Assembly: GCA_023238725.1 (NCBI GenBank)
Contig: CM041552.1
Coordinates: forward strand, 13,989,147 to 14,053,146
Length of the DNA: 64,000 nucleotides
Reading direction: 5' to 3'
Source of the DNA: Scortum barcoo
Taxonomy: Eukaryota; Chordata; Actinopteri; Centrarchiformes; Terapontidae
Shown here: piece by piece, positions 1 through 15,000 of the stretch
Numbering within the stretch: the stretch's first letter is position 1
Layout of the letters: the number at the start of each line of letters is the position of its first letter
The notes under the pieces: model-generated
What the model was told of the DNA's origin: nothing
The model's database searches: none
The model's input: the letters and a program-made list of their open reading frames with translations, nothing else
Program-made: the position numbers and the translations under genes

Positions 1-3000
1 CATTATAAGTCTTTTTTTGTTCTTTGTGAAGGTTTATAAGGTTATATGTAAGTCAAATTATAGTTGCAGTAGTCTTATTTTTGCTGTAGTAAAAGTCATC
101 ATTTTTGAGTACCTGCAGGGCAGAATGAGTGTGGTGGGCAGGGCCATGGATCTCCCACTATGGCCTCCTCACAGTAAAACCCAGGTCGGCAAGGGATGCA
201 GCTGTCTGAGCCTGGGTTCGGCTGGTACTCTCCTGTGGGACATGGCAGAGCCAGGGCAGAGCCTTCTGGACAGTAGTGGCCCTGCAAAAGAATGGAAATG
301 ACAAAGGTGTATCATGGAGGTGGAATTCAATGCAATGGGACATTAATAATAAACAACATGGCACAAGCTTCTCTGGGAGAGATACATTTAGAAAAACAAT
401 TGGAACAATGGAAAAGAGAAGGAAAGGGAATTCAGTGGAGGAGGGAATACAGAGAGAAAAATAACGATAGAATATATGAATAACTCTTACCTTGGGACAG
501 ACAAAGGCATACGGAGTGGTTGAAGAGAAGTCAAAAGGACAGTAGAAACCAGCAGCGCAGGGGCCACTTGGGTTGGCCAGACCCTCAGTGGAGCAGTAGT
601 GACCTGCAAGACAGGCAAAGCAGCTCTCCATGGACACTCCTCCTATGAGCAATGGACAAGTACAACAGATGAGGGTATGCAGCAGATAACGAACAGAGGA
701 CTTCTTTCAAATGCAAATGGAGACATTATATGGATATCAAATCATTTAATTAACCACACAATGGTGCTGATCTAACAGAAACAAATGAGATCTGATTATT
801 AGAGTCAACACTGGGTGAACCTGTGGTGTTGCGTATACTGCCAAGAGGGCATGGAACTGGGGAGAGACACCCTGCTGGACAGTAGTGGCCTGCGGGGCAA
901 GGGCCATTTCTGGGGAAGTTATCAGACCTCTTTGGTGTTGGCTGCGTGGCTCCACCTTGGCAGAAATAGCCCTGCAAACAAGGACCTTGACAAACACACA
1001 CATCAATCTGGTTATCTTTTACCAAATGGTTTAACTAGTAAAACAGTGTGTGCGCTTCTTCTAAAAGTATAAAACATTGTCAACAAATGTCTTTGTGTCT
1101 TGTTACCTTGTGTTGTTGAGGCTCCATATGAGTTACAGTACACTCCAGAGGGACAGGGTGTGCAGACAGAGAGAGAGTGGGCTCCAGTCTGGGTGCTGAT
1201 AGTCCCTAAAGGGCAGGGCTGAGGCAGGGCTGTCCCAGCAGGACAAAAATGCCCTAGGAAAGGAGCACTTACTAAATATTGGTTTATCATTACTGCAGAA
1301 TTAGAAATGTGATCACTAGAGTCTATGGCTTACACACTTAAAAATGGTAAGTCATCTGATTTATACTGTAGATTCAAAGTTTATTTTCCATCCATCCTCA
1401 CCAGCTGGGCAGAGTGAGGGCTCTTGAGTGGCTGAGGAGGAACATACAGTCCCTTTGGGACATATTATGCAGAGGGCTGCTCCAGGGGCAGGACTGTAAG
1501 TGCCGTGCTCACAGGGCACCTCACTTGCTGAGCCAGCAGGGCAGCTATGGCCAGCGGGGCACAGGTAGCCATGGGAACCATCAGACGGGGTAGGACTGGA
1601 GCTGCCACCCAAGCAAACATACCTGTAGGCATAAACAATAATATATTGCAAATTTTGCCATAAGCTGCCATTAGCCAATCTGTCAGTGAGAAAATACCAT
1701 TTCCAATTCTTTTTTATTTCAGAAAAACATTGCAGTATAAGAAGTCTTGAAAATAGGTGTCAGTTAAGGCCACTTTAAATTTCAAGGAAAGTTATTATAA
1801 TTATTATACAAATCAAAACGGTTTAAGTGAAGGTGTAATAAGTTAGTAATCACTTAGTAATAAATAGTTCCAAGACTGCAGATACTGACAATTAAAACTA
1901 TTTAAATTATACCATACAACATGTTAATGCAGTTACTGTTTCACTTTGAGCTATATTTTATGATCATAGCTAAAATTATTCAGAGAAAAGAACCAACAGG
2001 TACTAAGTATTGGATGTTTCCAGAAAAAAATAATTATAATTGCCCTGGCTTTTAATTCTACCTCCCCCACATCAAATCTTATTTACAGTTTATAACATAA
2101 GATAGATATAAATTTAGATTTTGAATTCTGGGCAGACACACTGAAGTGTAACAGGTGCTTTAAAGTAGTTTTATCTCTCAGTATTTATTGCAGAGCACAT
2201 TTGTGACTAAATGCAACAATTAACAAAGTGTTTTAAGTGTTACTCTTATCCTGCTGAAGGCACCTGCTCCCTCTTGTGCTAAGACTCAACAGACTCTCAT
2301 GTAAACGACATCTGCTGTCCTCAATTATCTGTCTGATTTTGTAGTTTATGTGTTTACTGGCTTAAAATGTTTTTTTAAGCACCAGATAGCTTGCATACTG
2401 TTCTGGTCCCTTTTATCCATGCATAAATGCTACGCATAAATCCAAAAACACTTTCATGGAACAAGGTGAGACATAAAAGAGAGCCTGAAAAGGGAGAAAA
2501 AGACTAGGAAAGACACTTGTCTTTTTTTTTCATTTTCAAAGCAAAACGATTTTCTTTGAATTTTCTTTGACGACTTTCCCCTCAGAGCAGGCAAAAACAG
2601 TCAAGTGATATGAATAACAACCACTGTGGACAAAAAAATACCCCAGAAAACTGTGTGTCCACACTGGGGAGATCTGAAAGGGAAAAAGCACAAAAGCAGA
2701 AGTGTTTACCCAGCATGACATGGCAAAGCATCTGAGAGCTCTGATATTGCAGGCCTGTCACAAAACAGTCCAGGAGGGCAGGGTGGACATTCGTCATCGC
2801 TCTTCAGCCCTCGGGAGATGGAGAGAGAACCTGCGGGGCAGGGAAGTGGAAAGCCAGTGCCAGTGGGGCAGTAGTGGCCAGACAGACAAAGATGGCTTCT
2901 TGTAGAGTTACCCTAAAAAAAGGAGAATATATTACTTTGCTCTCGTCTAGCAGCAAGTAATAAAATATAATAATGCCCTGAGGTCTCCAGAGGTTGAAAT

Positions 3001-6000
3001 TTTTATTACACCTCACAATACAAAAGTGCTTAAATGACAGAGCTTTACTTGTAGTGGGACTGGAAATGTTAAGTGGAGCGGTCATATGGTCATTACATCA
3101 AAACAATTTATTCCCATTAGAGTAAGAGTGTGCTCAGCAATATGGCAATATTTGATTATATGTTTTTGCCTCAAAGGGGATATTAAAGAACATTTCTGGA
3201 GAGACAAAAATGGAGAGCACAGTTAATATTTCAATATTTCTTTTGGAGTGGTTGAAATATTGGCTTAATGGTAGCGTTAGACAAAAAGCGATTCATTGTC
3301 AAGGCAACATCAATAATCATAGCACATTACCCTTAAATGCGGCCGTTTTTGTTGTGTGACATTTCAGCTAATGGTGCTATTAGAAGAAAGACACTGGGCT
3401 GTACAACAAGGAAAGTAGCAAGCATGAATGCGCTCAGGAAATCTACTCATCAGATTTTCATTATATTTCTTGTGGACAAACAGAAATGTTGGCATAAAGT
3501 TTCATTAAATGAAAGGTCATGGGTTCATCAGTATCATTATGCATTTTTCAGATTCAGTGACTGACCAGTACCACCAGGTTACAGACCAATCAAGGCAACG
3601 GAGAACAGGAACAACACCTGATACTCGGTGGAGTTAGGACTGGTTGATCCAGAGGGGCAGTAGTATCCCGCCTCACAGAGTCCTGTTGGCTGGGACAGAC
3701 CAGCCTGAGAGCAAAACATTCCTGCAGGAAACAGCGACAGAATTAAGTCCGCATCACATAAGTATAGATTTAATTAGCTGTTAAGTTATAATGATGTACA
3801 ACAAAATACTAATCTTTTCAATACCAGCAGGGCAAGGCAGGCAGGCCTCAGCACTGGAGGCTCCGAGCTGGCTCTGCACAGTGCCAAGTGGGCAAGGGAA
3901 CTCCAGTCCTAGAGTCAGGCCTGAAGGACAGTAGTATCCAGCGGGACAGAGTGCAGGTTGTATAGTGCCTTCATCTGAGACACACCAAGAGGCATTAATG
4001 AGAACAGGTGATGAGACCAATAAAACAAGTAATATTTATACAACTTTGTAATTATTTTTGACTTTGAAAAGACAAAGCTACATAAAGAAATAGACACCCT
4101 GACACTGTAAAATCAGTTGTCAGTTAGATTACCTGGGATAAAGTGAGGTGTAATTTCTTTCATCTGTCTGCATTTCACCTCAAGATGCAGCAGCTCTGCT
4201 TCAATTAGTAAAACCGAGCGCTTCCCAGAATGACTTTCGACAAGTCAGTGTGAATTTGTTGCTTTCATTAAAAAGTGAACATATGGGCTCCTGCGGCGAG
4301 CTAGCCAATGATTTGTGTTCTTTCGACACGTCTGTGATCATAGCTGTGTCCCTTATTAAAAGAACTTATTAACAACATGTCCTGTGGCTGTACTGCATGC
4401 TAATTTATTGTGACTGTTGCAAAATAAATAACAAACTACCCCCCAGCTTATGGATTCCTCTCTGTTTCATAGTTGAATGTCAAAAAAGCACCTTGCAGAG
4501 GATAACTCAATCCATGGTTCCCACCTTGACAGTAGTATCCAGGGGTACAGGTGGTGCAGTTGTCACGATGTGTGTTGCCTGTTTCAGAGCTAAATTTCCC
4601 TGCAGGACAAGAAACCGGGACTGGTGTTCCACTGGGGCAGAAGAAGCCAGCTGGGCATGGAGCCTCATCTGCTCTGCTAGATCCCCAGTCACAATAAAAC
4701 CCCGGCCAACAATCACCTAGAGCACAAACAGGGAAAAAAACACTGACCTTGCAGAGCTTGCATTTAAGAATGAAAACTTACTGAGAAACGTAGAGATTTA
4801 AATCCAGGCAATTTAGGTGTCTTTTATTCCATTACCTGCTCTTAGTCCCTGCTGGCAAAAAATCCCAGGTGGACAAAGGGATCCAGTTCTGTTGTCAGTT
4901 GGGTTCGGCACAGTGGCACCCGTCAAACAAAGAAACCCAGGAGCACATGATCCCGAAGGCTCAACCAAACCTTCGGACCCACAAAACTGACCCGCTGGAC
5001 ACGTTAGGCACTCATCTGCAAACACAGATTGACAGCTTTGACCTCAGTCCAAACAGCAAAACAAGCTACCTGCCAGGTGAGATCAATCACCAAGCCTCCG
5101 AGATGGTCGCACTCTGTGAGAATGTCTTAAAGCAAACTGAATTAAGGAAGATCATTTCAAGTTTTCAAACTCTTGAAACTGTTCAATTTATTGCAGATTG
5201 ATTTGATTTTCTCTTTATTAAAGGAAAATCCGATTTCATAACATCACATAACATCTGTCTTAACAAGTCATTTATTCTTCTAATCAATCTTCAGATTATT
5301 TTCAAACAAAAAATGCCAGACAATAGTGCAAAATAATTCCACTCCTGGTTATGGGTTTTCACTACAGACTGTCTGGCTTTTACCTTTCGTGGTGAGACCC
5401 TGACTGGGGCTGTAGGTGCCTTTGGGGCAGGGGAGAGGCTCTCTGTATGGACTTCTCCCGGGGACAGATGTAGCCAGCTGGGCAGGGCAAAGGGCTGGTG
5501 GGACCCGACGACTGGCAGTGGAACCCAGGGGGACAAGGATTACACTCTCTCTGGCCCGACAAATCCTGGAACCAGCCTGGCAAAGACACTCAAACAGTGA
5601 AAACATCTCTAGAGAGGGTGAGGGGATTTATACAATACAAATAAAAGTCAGTTAAGTTCAGACAGTGTAACTTCTTTCTTACCGAGAGGGCATGGTTTGC
5701 AGTCATCTTTGCCTTTTCCACCAGTTTCATTTTGGTGAGAGCCAGCCGGGCAGGGTGAGGGAACACTGCTGCCCTCTGAACAGTAGTGGCCTGCTGGACA
5801 GACACCTCCAGATACGCTTGACATTGGAGTGGCAGTTTTGGATCTCTCTAGACAGTAGAAACCTGGGGAGATATTCTTCAGTAAAATGGCTGAATGACTG
5901 CTCTCTCATATCACACTTCTAAAACAAAAAAAACAAAAAAAAAAACCAACAACAACGACTAAATTCTCTGTCTGACCTGGCAGACATGGTCCAGAGACTG

Positions 6001-9000
6001 CAGAGAGGCCGGTCTCTGAACAGTAGAAGCCAGGACTGCAGCTACGACACTGAGACTCATCCACAAGCCCGCTCTGCTCGCTGTCAAAATGTGTGAACCA
6101 CAGTGGTAGGCAAGTGATTTCATGTAATTTTGACAATAATTGCTCAGTATTACATCACAGAGAGCACTCCATGTCTCCATCTTAAATTATTTCAAAGAAC
6201 AACATCTCAGATTACAGCTCCTGTTTCATCACACTGTTATATTCTTTACTGAAAGCATTACGTTGTACATGGATCATTACCTGGTTGAATCACATCTAAA
6301 AAAAACTTGAAGTATTACCACTGGCTAAATAGAGAACAATGTTTAATCACCATGTTCTGTATTTTTGGAGTTTTAGAGCCCAAATCCTATTATGTCTTAT
6401 AAATATTATGGTTCATAGTAATTAGAGATATGAGGAAGATATAAGCGATCCTGCAGGATACGCACCTGAATGTTCCTTTGGGGCATGGTTTTGGTACAGA
6501 AGTCCCCACAGAGCAGAAGAAACCAGGAGGACACATGAATCCAGTCAGACCGTCTATCGGTGACATTTCAGAGGCTCCCCCAACACAAACAAACCCTGCA
6601 GCACACAGCCCACTGGGGAAAGTCCTCCCTTTAAAAGCATTCAAGCAAGGTTTTTAATCACCCTAACTGAGCAGCCATTTAGTTGTAATTGTTTCTAGAA
6701 TACACAACTACAGTTATACTGCTGCTGTCTGCTCATATCTGTGAGAAATACATAACAAGTAACTCCTAAGGTCGTATCAGCAGGTGCATTGTACCTGTTC
6801 CTTTACAGTACATCCCAGGGTCACACAGTGAGCACTGCCATTCCTCAGCCAGTCCTGATGTGTTTCCATAGGTCCCTGCTGGACAGGGATGTTGATTTGC
6901 TGATCCACTGGGACAATAAAATCCTCTCTCACATGGAAGTGGAAGGGTCATTCCTGATGTGTGATACAGCACAAAATACATTTACTTTTCATTTGCTAAA
7001 TGCCTTGTCACCAAACAGTTTGTCAAGCCATCAGCTTTACCTTGATCTTGACAAGAGAAACCAGCAGGGCATGTGTCGCAGCTACCCTGGCCTTGTTTGA
7101 GCTGGTAGCTGCCTGGAAGGCAGACTGTCTGTCTCTCACTGCCCTGGAGCAACCATTGAAAAAATAAATTATATTAGACTTCATATCTGAGGAATAACAT
7201 GCATCACCCAGGCATAATCATAGTGCAACAACAACAGTGCAAACTGAGACAGACACAACACAGGAAGACGACTGCGACAGTCAGGGAAAACATGCTGACT
7301 TGTAGCATGCAGTAATGTGCTTGTCAGGATAGACTGAAAACCACAGCTGAAGACTCATGCAGAGACATCACATACAATATTCAGCAATGATGACTGACAA
7401 TAGCTTGAAGACCAATACTGGGTGGCTGACCTTCTCACAACAGTGTGTCCCATTGAGCAGACATGTTGTTGTGGCCTCTCAGAGGTCTGTCCCTCAGGAC
7501 AGTAGTAGCCTTCTGCACACTGGCCACTTGGCTCAACCATTCCTTCCTGGTGGCAGTAGTGACCTGGAGGACACAGCTGGCAAGCCTCGACTGCTGATCC
7601 ACCGAGGGAACCTGAAGGAAAACACACAATATACATATTGATAGGAAATTAGGTGACAAGTTGATATACATTGAATGGTTTTACATTGTTTGGAGTTTAA
7701 TTGATATACAGTGTTTTAAAAAAGTCACTAAATCACTTTGTACGTTGATACAATGAAAGCATTCAAACATGCATTCATAACAATGTTAATTTGATGCAAA
7801 GTATATACCTATTCCCTCATCAGATTCTAATTCATAATCATACAAAAGAGCTACAGCACATTTTAATGGGATTCAAGTTGTCCGCCGCGAGACAAGAATA
7901 CAATTACACGATTAAACCACTTTGTGACTGAAATTATTCATAGGTGCCCAAGGGAGAGAAAAAAGCCTTCAACGCAAGTTTTCATATTTCTTCGCATCAC
8001 TGAACTGCAAAGATAGACACCAGTTCATGTAAGGACATTGCCGGGAAACCTGAAAATGTATACAACAAAGTGTATTAGGTGTTGTATTTCTCATTCATCA
8101 TTAATGCATGACAGAAAAGGGAGGGGGGATTACTCACTTCAAAGGAGGAGAAAACATGTAGCACAGTTTTCTTTTGATTATTAAATTGTTCCGAAAAATC
8201 AAATAAGATTATGAGATGAATCACAATTACACAATTACTGCTGCAATATAAATGAGCAATATCTCACTTTTAATGGTTCCAGGAGGGCAGGGCAGAGGAA
8301 GATGAGTTCCAAGGGGGCAGTAGTGTCCGGTGGGGCAAAGGGTGGCATAGGGATCTAAAGAGCCTTTGGGGCAGTAATATCCTGCAGCACAGAGCCCTGC
8401 CGGGGCATCTAGACCAGTCTGGTTACAGTAAGAGCCAGCCTCACAAGGCTCGGGGTGGGCAGAGCCCAAGGGACAGTAGAAGCCTGAAAAACAGCCACAA
8501 AAAAGTATCACTGAAATAAATCAACTTCAGCAAGAGAAAAAGTCCAATCAGGAGGATTACTGTTCGTACACGCACACTTCCTCAAGAGATACAGGATTTT
8601 CTCAAACTCTGAATTTTTCATCCCCGCACTCTTCTTTTCTACGTCTTATATTTATAGTTAACCCACCAGACTTTTTTTTCTGTTCCAGCAAGCAGTAATT
8701 ACTTTGCTGCCAGAATTTAAATCTGTTCCTTGCTGGTCTGACATCAGCTGTTTTAAGCGCATCACCACCCAACCGTCTCCAGTTCCTCAAGAGAGAAGTC
8801 CAACTGCAGCATTTTAGACTTTCAGGTTTTCAAATGGGGGAATTTTAACCTACAAGAAAGAGGTTCTGTGTGGGAGGTATTCAATTAGTAGACCCATCAA
8901 ATAATTGGGTGTAACTGACAAAGCCTTTTCTGAAATACTTGACTTTTTTTGTAAACAAAAGTAACCATGAGAGGTAAAACTGGGAATTTGTTCTACAAAC

Positions 9001-12000
9001 CACTTTTTCTTGTTCTAGCCATAATTTTTTAAGAGAGTCTAAAAAAAACCCAAGATGATATGTTATTAAAGCCACAATATGCCATACACATTGGACAGAT
9101 CAGATGAAATAAGTCATGTGTCAAGGCAATTACAGTAAGTGGGACTACCATGTCATGAGCAAGGAAGATAACGTGTGTGCCTGAGGGAATGAGCAAAGTA
9201 TCACATGGAGTGCACAAGTTCACTGTCAAGATTTACCCACCCTTAGGGCATATATCTCCTCTGTAGGTGGAGCATGTATAATGTGGACTCTTCAGACATG
9301 GCGGTGAGTGAGTCACAATATGGTCTGAATCTGCCCGTGGCGCATGTATAATGTGGACGTCACCAATATGGTCTTCGCCCGTGGCGCCGTCACCACTCGA
9401 TCAGCTAGCATCTCTCCCTATAATAGAGCATGCCAGATAAAGCATGAAAGATGTCTACATTAATATCTTTGTCAAAGAGGAGCCCCTCCTTGCTTTCTAC
9501 ATGCTGATTTAACAGCTTCAACTGCTAAGGGAACAACATCTTTTTACAATGCAACAATGTAGGTCAGTGATTAATTGTAGAATACTTTGGGGGAAGGTCA
9601 AGCTGAAAAGCCACTGCATTGTAGGACATTTATCTCAACACGTAAGGGGCTTTGCACTCTGGTTGAATAGTTTGAGGAAATTGATGTACTGCCCTTTCAA
9701 AGGAAGCATTTATTGTGTTATTACAAACTGAAGAAACCCATATTTTACCAGAATTACTGGAGTTATTGAAGCAGGACAGATGGTGCATCCAGAAGGCGGC
9801 GCCTGTCTCTGTGGCATAAACCTCCAGTATTTCACAAAGACAGCTGAACAAAGAGGAGCTGACTTGGGGTGTGGGGCTATCTGCCACCTCCAGGACAGAA
9901 GAAACCTGCAGAACACAAACCTAACAAGGGCAGGTATTAGAGAAGAGTTGCAAGAATGGGATGGTTATCTTTCTTAGTTATATGCGATCTTGGCCTGGAA
10001 ATGAGACTTGAATTGTCATTTAGTTTCATTTAATTGCTTATTATTTGAATCCCCAGAAAACAAAGTTGATGTGGTTAGCAATTAAGAGATCTGGAACCAG
10101 GTTAATGTGATGTGCATATCTTTGGAAAATGTACATTAGTTGCAGTGTACAGCTGAAACATGAAATGCTGTGGATTTTATACAATTGGCCCTCTAAGATC
10201 ATTGAACAATGATAAGCCTGATTGTCCCCGACTAATAAGAAACCAGGTGAAATCCCCTACCTGTGGGATGTGTGCCTCCAGGACTGAGGCAGTATTTCCC
10301 TGGGGGACAAGGATGGCAATGAGAATAGGAGGAAGCTCCAGTCTCTGGGAGGAAACTGCCAACAGGACAGGGTTTGGGTGACCCACTTCCCTGGGGACAG
10401 AAGTATCCCATGGGACAAACATCCCCATAAGGCTGGGAGACAGGAGAAGACTCAATGGACCCCAGGGAGCAAAAATGTCCTGTGGTACACAATGAGGTAA
10501 GACATCTCATTGCAACATTTACACTGTAGGACAAGTGAATCGTGCTATTTGGGGGAAACTGTGGCTTAATATAGTGCAGAAATACAGGAGGCATTATGGT
10601 TCATTTCTCTGACATAATTTTCCATTTTGATCTCCAGACCTGTACTGCAGGGTCCAGATGGCTCTGTCAGGGCACTGCTGTTACAGAAGAAACCAGCGGG
10701 GCAGGGGATGCAATCAGTCAGGTATTTCCTGCCAGCTGATGGACTGATACTGCCCACCGGACATGGAGATGGCGCAGATGAGCCCTTCATACAGTAGAAA
10801 CCTGGGAAAGGTGGTGTGCTTCATTTTATAATAGGCTTCAGTTCGCCTTTGTTTCTTTGTGTGCAGTTTGTGATGTAAAAGTGAGTGCACTTGTGTTTTT
10901 TCAATTACCTGGTGGGCAAGTGTTACAAATGGCCTGCCCAGAAGAAGATTGAAAAGTGCCAGGGCTACAGATGGCCGGCTCATTACTACCATTTGGGCAC
11001 GCATGTCCAGGCGGGCACTGACATCCTGTGACGCAGGAGGATAAACTTCAAACCTCCTGAGTAATGTGCATATAAAATATAGTTCTACAGTAATGTGATA
11101 TACCCTCCTTAAAACACGTATTATGCAATAATGCATGAAAGACAGCGTGTCTGTTGTATTTCACCGTGCTCAACTTGGTACCATGGAAACAAAGCAATGA
11201 GGAAAATTATGACTCCGAGCAGCATTTGTCTTGTACAAAAATCCCGGGGGAGGCAAGGAGGAGAGAAAACAGGCTCAGCAGCAGGTGCCCTGACTCTGAC
11301 ATCAGTGAGCTGGAGTTTCCTTATAGGTTCTGGGCCATTTCATGCTCAAATTAGCAAAACGGCTTCTCGATAAAAGGTGACAAAAGGGGACAAGGATGCA
11401 ATTCAAAGGATCTCTAGGTGTGCATGTAATATAAGAGGAGGAAAGCTAAAGCGTAAAATCACCTCAGTGGCACATGGAGTGTGGCATGTAAGGCAATTGC
11501 TGAGTTCTGCTAGACATCCACAGAACCAGTTATTACACCAGTTACGAAGCATCTACATTTACGGAGCAAAAATAATGCAAACACCACTTTGACTTTAAAG
11601 TAATGTACTACAGTTACAATCACTGCTACAAAGGTGGACCGTGCCAGTACTTAAACTGCAAAGGAGATCAATTAACACTTTCCAGGACGTTATGATGACA
11701 TATTTCAAACTAACTGCATCAACAAAAGTAAATGCAGTGATAAGTTCAAACTTGACTTTTTTTCAGATACACCTAGTATTCCTTTATGAGTTGAGAAGAA
11801 TCTTCCACTTTGTTATATGATGTTTGTTATATGCTTCAATTTATTAATAGAGCAATTTTTGTTTCTGGTACTTTGTCTCTCACTTTTAAGTGAAAAGGTG
11901 CAGTATGATTCAAATGTAAAATTACACTGCAGTATACCTTTTATAGTTACTTTTGACAGTGATTAAATAGGAAAGTTTGGTATTCTGAACCAACCTCATC

Positions 12001-15000
12001 ACGTCAGCATAACTATTTGCAAATCAGTCTTACTGTAGGTGATCAAACACTGTGTAAGAAAAAAAAAGAATGAGGATGAAGTGCAAAGCCTGTCGCAGTT
12101 AAACTTGAGCTGACCCATGATGATGTGTACTGTACCTGGCTGATGTCCAGACACTGATCCCGGTGGACAGAACCACCCTGGGGGACAGAGGAGGTCGACA
12201 GAGGTCTGAGCCCACGAGGGGCAGTAAGAACCCGGGTAACAAGCTTTACAGTCAGCCTCGGACTCGGCCGCAGACCTCCCCAAGAAAGTACCTATATGGA
12301 GGAGACAAATGATCATGTGAGTAAAAATAACTTCCACTCCACTTCTCTCTCTTTCTCTCTCACTCATGCATACGCACAGAAATAGAGGAAATAGGAAATA
12401 GAGGAAATAGCATAGCATAACAGTGTCATGAATGTGCACCATAGATGGGTCCATTTATTCACTTCGTTAAGTAGCTAGTTGACCATTATGACAGTTTTAT
12501 TGGACTCCCATTAGATTTTACAGCATCCTATAAAGTTCTGGATACATTAAGCCAAGCCAGGGCTTTATGGCACTGTACACTACCTTTGGGGACAGTGTAA
12601 TAAAAAGAAAGAGGCCAGACACATAACTCACTCAGAGAAATGAAAGTTATACTTATATACTTCCGTTTAGCAATATATTCATGGCACATCATGACAGAAA
12701 TAATTTCTACTTCTTTTAGAGCTCTGGGTATGTTGGTTTTCTACCTGGAGGACATTGGTTTGGTTTTGCACTCCCTTTAGGACAAAAGTGGCCTGCAGGA
12801 CACACATCACCGTGGAACTGACCCTGGGTTGAATCGCCAGGAAGTGGGGATGGAGATGTGGTATCTCCTGTAACTGAGACAATAGACCTTTATTGGATGT
12901 CATTACTCATTAGGTTAGTGAGTGAACTAAAAGGCCAGAGCCATTTTCTGCAATGCCAGGGAGAAAAATACTACTAAGGGAAAGCAGTGGGGACTGGTAA
13001 ATGTTCTGTGGAGACCTCTCGAGCGCTGTGGACTCAAAGGGCATGACAATGTTACATAAAAACAGAGCTGCATTGAGAGAAAAATGGTGCACAGCAGAGT
13101 ATGTTTCAGGCTCATGTCAGATTACCCTGGTTCTTTTTAAATTACAAACACCATTTGTTAAATTAAAAAAAAAAAGCCACTTGTACACATTACCACGCAT
13201 TTATTAATGTTGCGTAAAGGACAAGAAGAATCAGCCATTACCTGTAGTATTACCCCAAGGTGTGGCCATTTTGGATCCCTCTGTGCAGAAGAAGCCCGGG
13301 CTGCAGGGCCCAGATGGGGAGGAGAGTCCAACCTCAGCGCAGTAATGGCCAGGCAAACAGGACTGACATACCTCTATAGAGACTGCCCCTGGAGCACCAA
13401 AAATAGAACTTGCATTTATGTTATAAATGACAAAATACGGCATGAATTTAAGTCAAGTGAAATTATTCACACTTCACTTGTTTTTAGTAAGTGTTTCTGA
13501 AGAGGGCAAATTCACACTTAAAACCATCAGTAACTCCAGCGAAGTCAGCCCATTATGTTCAAATGTCACCAACAGTGTATCTGTGTAATCAGTCAGTGTT
13601 ATGCTGTATATCACCGTCTATGGAGCTGAAGGTGCCTGCAGGGCAAGGAACCATGTAGTTGGTACCCTGCGGGCAATAGGACCCAGCAGAGCACCGGCCT
13701 CCTGTCGGGCCCTCCTCTGGCTGGGCAGAGACAGCACCGTGGATACAGAGGTAACTAGGGGCAGAGAGATGATGAGGACAGAGATGATGGGGAGGGGGAT
13801 ACGGGATGTTGGAAAGTGAAAGATAAGAAAGACAAGGAGAGAGACAGAGCATAAGGGAGGTTTAATTATAGACAAGGGAGACAGAATTAAACAAAAACAG
13901 GATGTCATATTTTTCACAGTCTTTTGGTGAGCATGAAGTATGTCTTCAGTCTGCCTGTGCTTACCCAGGAGAGCAGACCCCAGTTGGAGCAGCCAGTCCA
14001 GGGGAACTGCAATATCTCCCTGGAGGGCAGAGCTCACAGCCCGACTTATTGGACAACCCCATCTGCCTGCTGAAGGCACCAGCTGGGCATGGGAATGCTA
14101 TACCAGACTGCGTTCCTGTAGATAAATAGCACATAATATCTACAGATGGTCCAGGACTAAACATCACAGAACAGTTTGTGAAGACCATGTTTATCTTGAT
14201 TATGCTCTGTAATGGCCATTTGCATAATTAGAAAGCCATTTACTGTTACAGCCACTTGTTCAGGAGTACACACAACACAAGAGCAATATTCAGTGACGTT
14301 TTGCATGCAATACAACACATGATTAGTTAATTAATCAATCTCACTAAGCCTGCAGCATCACTTGACCCCCATACATATTTTCATCCGATGTGAACATGAT
14401 CTGATGACATTGTACACTTGTCATGAATGTGTAAGAATAGCTGCACTATTTTATCCTACCTGGTGGGCAGTAGTGTCCTTTGGGACACAGCATGGGAGTG
14501 TGAGTCCCTGACACATGCCCAGTGTCAGCATCCAGTGAGCCAGCACAGTAAAATCCTGCTGGACATTTAACACACTGTGTCTGTGGAGGGGAAAATTATG
14601 CACATCATTTTACAAAGACAAAATTATGACTACAGATGTTCACTAATATTAAATATGAATAGAACACATGAGCACTGTGGATGCTTGCATTGGTAAAATT
14701 TAAACTAGAAATTGTGTACAGTACACAGATGTTGAAAAAGATGAGCCTGCTGCAATATTATGTCTTTGCTTTCATGAGAGCCATAATTTCCCCCTGAATA
14801 TGCAAATAACACAGGCTCACAGTACATTAAAGCCCCATCTTTTATAGGTTATATACAGTGACTTAACAGCACTATTTTAGGTCTAGTTTTAAAGTAAAAC
14901 CAACTTTACAGTCCAGTGTATCACACAATACACTATGTAAGACAGCAGGACAGTTACTGTGGGTTATTTTAATTGCTTGATATAGTAGGTGCACCTTGCC

